A stretch of DNA of 64,000 nt, taken from assembly GCA_936432065.2 (NCBI GenBank), contig OW386288.2, forward strand, positions 14,930,706 through 14,994,705, written 5' to 3'. This DNA comes from Rutpela maculata. Lineage: Eukaryota; Arthropoda; Insecta; Coleoptera; Cerambycidae. Shown piece by piece: positions 58,438 through 64,000 of the stretch (the first letter of the stretch is position 1; every line of letters starts with the position of its first letter). The position numbers and the translations under genes were made by a program. The notes under the pieces were generated by a model. It ran no database searches. It was not told the DNA's origin and was given only the letters and a program-made list of their open reading frames with translations.

Positions 58438-58581
58438 TAAAAATAGTATATTGTGTACTTAGATGTGACAGCAATACATTCCCGGACGACGATGCAAATT
58501 GTTGGCCGAGGCGCTAGCCGAGGCCAACAAGCATCGAAGTCCGGGAATGTGCTTTCACACCGAAGTACACATACTATTTTT
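58438..58581. mobile_element. GC-rich fold-back (about 144 bp)
   Basis: Arms AATAGTATATTGTGTACTT, ACATTCCCGGAC, CGATGCAAATTGTTGGCC and their inverted partners meet at CGAGGCGCTAGCCGAG. The stem is imperfect but long, and its GC content is far above the surroundings. CGGGAATGTTACTTTCCCGG at about 58743 is a further short hairpin of similar sequence. Confidence 0.8.
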
Positions 58582-59899
58582 TCTGAAATCACAATGAATA
58601 TTATTATAAATTAAGGAATTTGTATTAATGCATAACATTTCTTCATTACAATCTAACTGCTTACTAATAAATGCAATTTTAATGTGAGTTGGTTTGTCTG
58701 CATGTATTTATTTACTGTCTAAAATATACATAAAAAACCGTACGGGAATGTTACTTTCCCGGCCTGATCGTTGCTTGGCAACAGAACTTTTCAGATCTGT
58801 TTTCTGATAGTTTCTTAGCAACGGACTAAAATACTGGAATTATGCATTTTTCGATCTGAAATCGCGTTGAAAATGTAGACATTTCCAATCGATTTCAGAA
58901 AAATTCATGTTTTAGAACGATTTTTCGCGAATAACTCGAATACCTTACGTTTTATCAAAAAAATTATTATAAGCAAAAATGAAGCTTATAATAGATCGAC
59001 TGGTTTTTTCTTATTTCTGTAGATGTAATACGAACCGAGTTATGGCTCGTTGAAGGTGATTTTTTGTTCGCCGAAAACTGAATTTGAACCTTTCAACGTT
59101 AAATAACGGAAAAACGGAAAATTTTTGGAGAAAAACATATAAGACATTTTTAAAAGTACGTGAGGAGATCTTTAAAATGGTTACCTTTGGTAAAAGTCGT
59201 TAGCATAAGAACTAGCGGAGTTATGATGAAAATAAAATGGTTGTCTCGTTTTTTTTGGAGAAAAAAATCAGTAATAAAACCAATGGCTTCACCGCAAGAA
59301 TTGAAATTGAACGTAATCCATTTACAGTTTACTTTATTTAAGTACTAACAACATGTTCTAGAAGTTTGATCGGTGTGGGATGCTAATATTTGAAAAAAGT
59401 TTGATTGAAATTTGAAATGATTTTTGAAATTTCTTAAAACATTTTCATTTTTTCACAATAATTCAAAAACTAAAGAAGATACGTAAAAAATACTAGAGTA
59501 CAAAAATTAAATTTTTCTTTTGCTGAAATTTTTTTTTTTTTTTAATTTCTCTAGGATAAAAAGTAATTGAGATTATCACCGGTTAAGTTTGCATTTGAGT
59601 GCGAGGACCACCTCCCCCGAGCCCTTTAAACTCAAAAATCTCAAATACGAAGGGTTCAAGGAAGTTCAACTTTACATGCATTGTAGCCCTTAAAATTCTC
59701 TGTAAAATGTTTTTTGGAGCGATTGAATAGCTTAAAAAGAAGGAAGTTATCGTTGAAAAACTAATCGCCCTTTTTCGTCCACATGATTGGGGATAGATTA
59801 ATAATGAACGATTTTTACTACCAATCAAAATGCTGGATATGCCTGCACCGGAAGAACTCCTCAAAATGATATTCTGTAATTGGAACAAGCGCGAATTTA

Positions 59900-60960
59900 G
59901 GGGGGTGGGTAATTTTTATTATTTTATTTCATATTTTTGAAGTAATTTTTTTTGAGATTTTCGCCCCCGCTCATCAATTTTAATTTTCGAGGAAAAACAT
60001 ATTTGTCATTTTCAGCACGCGGCTATGTTACTGTAGAAGAACGCACTACCGGGCGTCAAAATGACGCGTCACCAATTTATTTCTCAGGGGGCGCCAGTCG
60101 CGTATTACCCCGTTCTTCTACCTCCCAGGCAGGTTCGAGATAAGATGCACTTCGGCAGCCGAGTAATGGACCAAGGCTGCACCACCAACGATCGGAAACT
60201 ACGCTCTCTCTGGACCCGAATTCCCTCGTTAGGGGTTTAGGCACCTCTTAATTTCCTGAATTTTTGCATAAAAAAATCCCAACCGAAGAATTTCTCTGCG
60301 GAGGGATTAGTTTTGGTACGCGGAAATCACGTTTTGGTCTATTAATAACGGAATATATTTCTCAAAAAACGCATAAAAAAATCCCTATCAAACCTCCGTA
60401 AAGCAACCAGAAGGTCGAACGTTAATGCGAATTAACTCGACACATCCGGTTTTCTATACGAAGGTTCCAGGGATTATAGACCGTCAACAGGCCTCAAGAT
60501 CAATTAAGAAACAATAGTTCAAAGAATCCGTTTATTTAACAGAATTGGTTATACAAAATTCTAAAGATAAGAATCGTGCCTTCCCCAATCAAGGTAGTGA
60601 CTTTCAGACCATACAAGCGAGAGCGCTCACGGTAACGACCGATTAGGTAGAAAAGATTCATACATACCTTCTCAGAATCAAAATGCGAGCTTTTAGAATC
60701 ATTTCAGACTCTGGGTAAATGAATAATTAAGGCTGATTGAAATTAACTTAAAAAAGTTTTACTAAATGAATTTAGTTTCGCTAGAGACTACTTAGCTTTA
60801 AAGTTCTTGTATCGTGGAGATTCACGTACTCAAACACATTCAGAGGACTTATTACTGCGTAAGTTGAGTGGCGTTCGATCAGTCCACGACTTACTAACCC
60901 TTATCACAGTCGTTCAATATTATCGATTTGGCAGCGTCTCACCTTCGAGCGACTTTTAGG
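59900..60960. other. GC-richer stretch of unknown nature
   Basis: This part of element H is less AT-rich than the rest (for example ACCGGGCGTCAAAATGACGC near 60048). I could not recognise a protein, LTR pair or RNA. A solo LTR starting near TGTTACTGTAGAAGAACG (60024) is possible but unproven. Confidence 0.3.
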
Positions 60961-61339
60961 CAAAATTGAATTTTTGGATTTTTATGCACAAGGCGTTTTC
61001 CTCTATAACTTTGTCATTTGAAAAGCCCTGTTATTGGCTTTTCTACCATCGCTTTGTCTGGATCACTCAACGCGCTCGACCAAATTGCGAGCCGCTGGGT
61101 CAATCCAAACTCTTTCTATGCGAGAAACCGGCCTTGTACATGTGCATTGATTTTTATCAATTTTTGCTTATCGGCACTACGCCGGCTTTGACAAAATCTT
61201 CTATTTTGCCTTTTGGATGCAGTGCATCGTTAAAATTTTATGCTCATACTTTAGAATTGGGCTTTCAATGACCGTGCCTCAAAGGTCAATGTCTTTGGTT
61301 GAGGAATAAAAAATAAAAAATAATTTAAACTATATTTTC

Positions 61340-61905
61340 GTGGTACTTTTTAAACTGACTTTGTGGTACTTTTGAAAAATCCATTTTAAAACCAATTTTA
61401 GCGTACTTTTGAAAAATCGATTTTCGAGCCAAATTTCAAGGTACTTTTGAAAAACTAATCTGTGGGTGAAATTTTGGCGTACTTTTGAAAAATCGATTTT
61501 CAAGCCAAATTTCAAGGTACTTTTGAAAAGTTAATCCGCGGGTGAAATTTTGGCGTACTTTTGAAAAATCGATTTTCAAGCCAAATTTCAAGGTACTTTT
61601 GAAAAGTTAATCCGCGGGTGAAATTTTGGCGTACTTTTGAAAAATCGATTTTCAAGCCAAATTTCAAGGTACTTTTGAAAAGTTAATCCGCAGGTGAAAT
61701 TTTGGCGTACTTTTGAAAAATCGATTTTCAAGCCAAATTTCAAGGTACTTTTGAAAAGTTAATCTGCGGGTGAAATTTTGGCGTACTTTTGAAAAATCGA
61801 TTTTCAAGCCAAATTTCAACGCAGTTTTGAAAAATTAGTCTGCAAGTGAAATTTTGGCGTACTTTCGATAAATCGATTCCTGAGCCAAATGTTGACGCCC
61901 TTCCA
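61340..61905 (+). repeat. Minisatellite: 38-bp monomers in 76-bp dimers
   Basis: AAGGTACTTTTGAAAAGTTA and GGCGTACTTTTGAAAAATCG halves alternate. TTCAAGGTAC recurs at 61511, 61587, 61663 and 61739, exactly 76 bases apart. The outer units are more diverged. The minus frames across it are repeat-driven (RQNFT, LENRFFKS). Confidence 0.9.
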
Positions 61906-62224
61906 AAAATATTATTTTTCAAAGTCCAATTTGTGGTACCTTTGAAAAAAAAGTATATTATTCATAAATCTTTGTCATCATATACTTCTACTCTCATATT
62001 CTGAACCAAAAACATTTTTCCTAAGTGAAAATTCGGTGTTTCTTCGAATTTTCACCTGGTCATTTCCAACGCCTTATAGAACCCAAAACGGCCCTTGTGG
62101 ACTGATCTGCGCCTCTGCAGACTCCCAAAAATGTCTTCAAATGAAATTTTTGCCTAAGTCGAATTTTGATTATGTCTTCAACCTAGGACGATTTTGGAGA
62201 GTTCCACAACATTACCCCCCAAGC

Positions 62225-62418
62225 TCAAGGCCCAGATCCTCCCTTGAATTGGAAAAAGAATGCGGGGGTGCTTGAAGCTGCCGAAAAGTTGGACTTTTTG
62301 TAACGCAACATGCGGAACATGCTCCGGTGACAACTGTCAAAATTGTCCTACAGTTACAGACCAAGAGGAGGAGGTCGATAGTGATGATAGTTCTTCTGAT
62401 GATCGAGGTTTTCAATAA
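62225..62418 (+). pseudogene. Cys-rich tail of a transposon nuclease, variant H
   Basis: Upstream frame gives LELEKECGGA then a stop and SCRKVGLF. One frame away the text continues as CNATCGTCSGDNCQNC, then an acidic tail DQEEEVDSDDSSSDDRGFQ and a natural stop at 62416-62418. This matches the tails at 42445 and 24117 (C.CRK.GL.C...C..C.G..C.NC). One stop and one frameshift. The catalytic part is not visible in element H. Confidence 0.65.
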
Positions 62419-62964
62419 TAAAACATGCTATTGTAATGTATATAAAATTTTTATTTTTCCCCTTTAAACTCATTCAATAATTTTAGTTTTTAATTTCAAG
62501 TAAATATGGTAGTTAATTTTATCACGAGGGCGGTTTGTAATGGATGAAACGTTGCAATAATTCATAAATTGTATTATAAACAGTGACGGGATTTTAATTC
62601 ATTATAAATGCACCATTAAAACATTTCAAGCTGTTAAAAACTTATTTAAAAAAAAATTTCATCATAAGAGGTGGTTTCAAAGGGTTGAAACGTTGTAACA
62701 CATCATAAATTATATTCCAGGACATGAAATAATGTTTATTATACATATTTAAACATACTTTCAATCTATCTAACACTTAAATCTATGTTTTTGAATTTTT
62801 TCTCAGAAGGGGTATTTTTCACCCCCCAAAAAACAAAAAGCACACATCAGGAACATATAAATTTTGAAGAGGAGATGAGCTTAATTACAAATTTTCATCA
62901 AAATCGATGTTGTATGAAAGAATTCTGAGGTAATACCCTATTTTTACCGTCAAACACTGCACTA

Positions 62965-63766
62965 TAAACTCGGGTTTTAATATTAAAATTGGATCAGAAG
63001 TAAGTAATATGTATTTATTTTTACACTGTCCAATAGTAGGATGCGAATATTTTTACGTGCGATTGCATTACCCAGACAGCACAGTACATCCTATGAATAT
63101 CCGCATTGGTCATAAAGGACATAAAGCGGATATCCGTAAGGAGCAGATATGGACCACATAGGATGTCCTATGGATATTCTTTTGTTACAACTTTGGACGT
63201 CCATAAAATATCCATCGTGAAGTCTTAGGAATATTCATTGGACATACATAGGACGTAGTTGTTACACTATGCTGGACATTTAAATTGTTACTTAGCATAT
63301 GTAAGTATTTCTAATTAAATGGTATTTTATATTTTACAAATATGATATGCATATTGCATGTTCTATAGTGCAAAATGGCATCTGATCCTCAAAGGATCTA
63401 GAGACTGATGATTCTGCCGATGAGCCGCCAAGTAGTCGGACGAATTAGTAAATAACCACACGGTGACGGTTTTGTACCATCTTGGCCCGGCTACGAAATA
63501 ATAATGGACATTTTAACCCGATCATTAGTTACAAGTAAATTACTATTCGATGTTTTCAGAATAAAGTTTGCAATTCGAATCGTTTGTGCACCAGCAAAGC
63601 ACTGCTAAATAAATTGATGAAAATAATTAGGAACCTTAAACACCTTCTTTAATACCTCGCAAATGATGTGCTGGTACTTTTAACTTTGTCTGTCTGTGGG
63701 TGCTACATTTACAAAACTATTTGAAGGAGAAAAACAATTTGGAAGGTAGTAAACGCTATTGCTAAC
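62965..63766. other. Possible short repeat at about 63070-63290, otherwise unassigned
   Basis: CCAGACAGCACAGTACATCC (63071) starts a text rich in GGATATCC-like motifs in both orientations (CGGATATCCGTAAGGAG, TAGGATGTCCTATGGATAT), which looks MITE-like. I could not define its right end. The rest shows nothing. Confidence 0.35.
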
Positions 63767-64000
63767 GAAAGGAATGGGATATACTTTTAGTGAAAAGTAG
63801 GGTGGACATCCTAGAAAAATATTAATGAAAGAAATATGACGAATGGGCGAAGGACGATAATATTTAGCATGTAATTAAAACAATTGCCAAGGAAGAAATC
63901 TGCTATACTTTCAGTGAAAGATATATAGGGTGGACAACCTAAAAAATAATCAAGAAACGATAGAGGAAAATAATATTTGGAATATAGGTGATACTATAAC
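63767..64000 (+). repeat. Tandem repeat at the window end (unit about 125 bp)
   Basis: TATACTTTTAGTGAAAAGTA, GGGTGGACATCCTA and GATAATATTTAGCATGTAAT recur about 125 bases later as TATACTTTCAGTGAAAGATA, GGGTGGACAACCTA and AATAATATTTGGAATATAGG. At least two units; it may continue past the window. Confidence 0.7.

Larger units (their letters stand above)
58146..62962. mobile_element. Long-TIR element H with nuclease tail
   Basis: GTCCACTGTTTGACGGT at the left and ACCGTCAAACACTGCAC at the right are inverted. TA is at both borders (58144-58145 and 62963-62964). Shared subterminal blocks include CTCAGAATTCTTTC, TGATGTGTGCTTTT-like and GGGGGGTG..A..CCCCTTCTCAG-like text over about 160 bp. Inside are a hairpin (58438), a GC-rich region, a minisatellite and the Cys-rich nuclease tail at 62225-62418. 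4.8 kb in all. Confidence 0.75.

Noticed and set aside
60024..60960. LTR of a retrotransposon
   Set aside because: TGTTAC-type start only. I found no matching second copy, primer-binding site or gag/pol sequence.

Overview
This window looks like an AT-rich, transposon-saturated stretch of an animal genome, most likely an insect. The signs are non-LTR retrotransposon fragments, mariner-like, hAT-like and PIF/Harbinger-like DNA transposons, many fold-back MITEs, and two protein families that in my knowledge recur in arthropod and cnidarian repeat fractions. I cannot fix the order; a beetle or hemipteran would fit. I found no convincing host gene in 64 kb, no rRNA or genuine tRNA gene, no CRISPR and no bacterial-style operon. 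Almost every recognisable coding stretch is transposon-derived and most are broken by stops, frameshifts or insertions. Only three longer reading frames are nearly open: two halves of one transposase-like gene (14.9-17.3 kb, minus) and a FEN/XPG-like nuclease gene (42.4-44.2 kb, minus).

Layout. 0-6 kb: a copy of a recurring 0.7-kb repeat (TACTTCCAC family), a decayed minus-strand LINE with a (TAAAA)-type tail, and a purine-rich repeat. 6-9.5 kb: three fold-backs, including a flawless 175-bp inverted repeat. 10-14 kb: a hAT-like element with an 8-bp target duplication, filled by later insertions, one of which (CTCTTCGC family) carries a tRNA-like segment and was itself hit by a LINE. 14.5-17.6 kb: an element with 16-bp terminal inverted repeats (TIRs) and a two-part transposase-like gene. 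18.5-23.3 kb: a long-TIR element holding several TACTTCCAC copies and a 30-bp minisatellite. 23.4-28.6 kb: another long-TIR element with a nuclease-like pseudogene, a nested mariner, a nested hAT and twin MITEs. 28.8-32.9 kb: an element with a broken THAP zinc-finger gene. 36-37.8 kb: a nuclease-like pseudogene next to an arm of that same element family. 39-41 kb: a CTCTTCGC copy and a 730-bp element with perfect 33-bp TIRs. 41.4-45.1 kb: a mariner-like element split by the best nuclease element. 46-50 kb: another long-inverted-repeat element, a Harbinger-like MITE, repeats. 51.7-55.8 kb: three retrotransposon remnants. 57-63 kb: a hAT MITE and a 4.8-kb long-TIR element with a 76-bp minisatellite and a nuclease tail.

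How the parts fit. The main theme is a FEN/PIN-like nuclease family with a cysteine-rich tail, present as five divergent remnants. Four of them lie inside elements bounded by inverted repeats about 150-450 bp long; three of those four have TA at both ends. A fifth remnant sits beside an arm of the TA-flanked THAP element family, suggesting that some of these transposons carried a DNA-binding gene and a nuclease gene. This is the best candidate here for an under-described mobile system. A second theme is a pair of non-autonomous families with different sequences but the same architecture: TIR, body, conserved phrase, (GTCY)n-like tetranucleotide run, terminal hairpin. They resemble mini-me or Helentron-associated elements.
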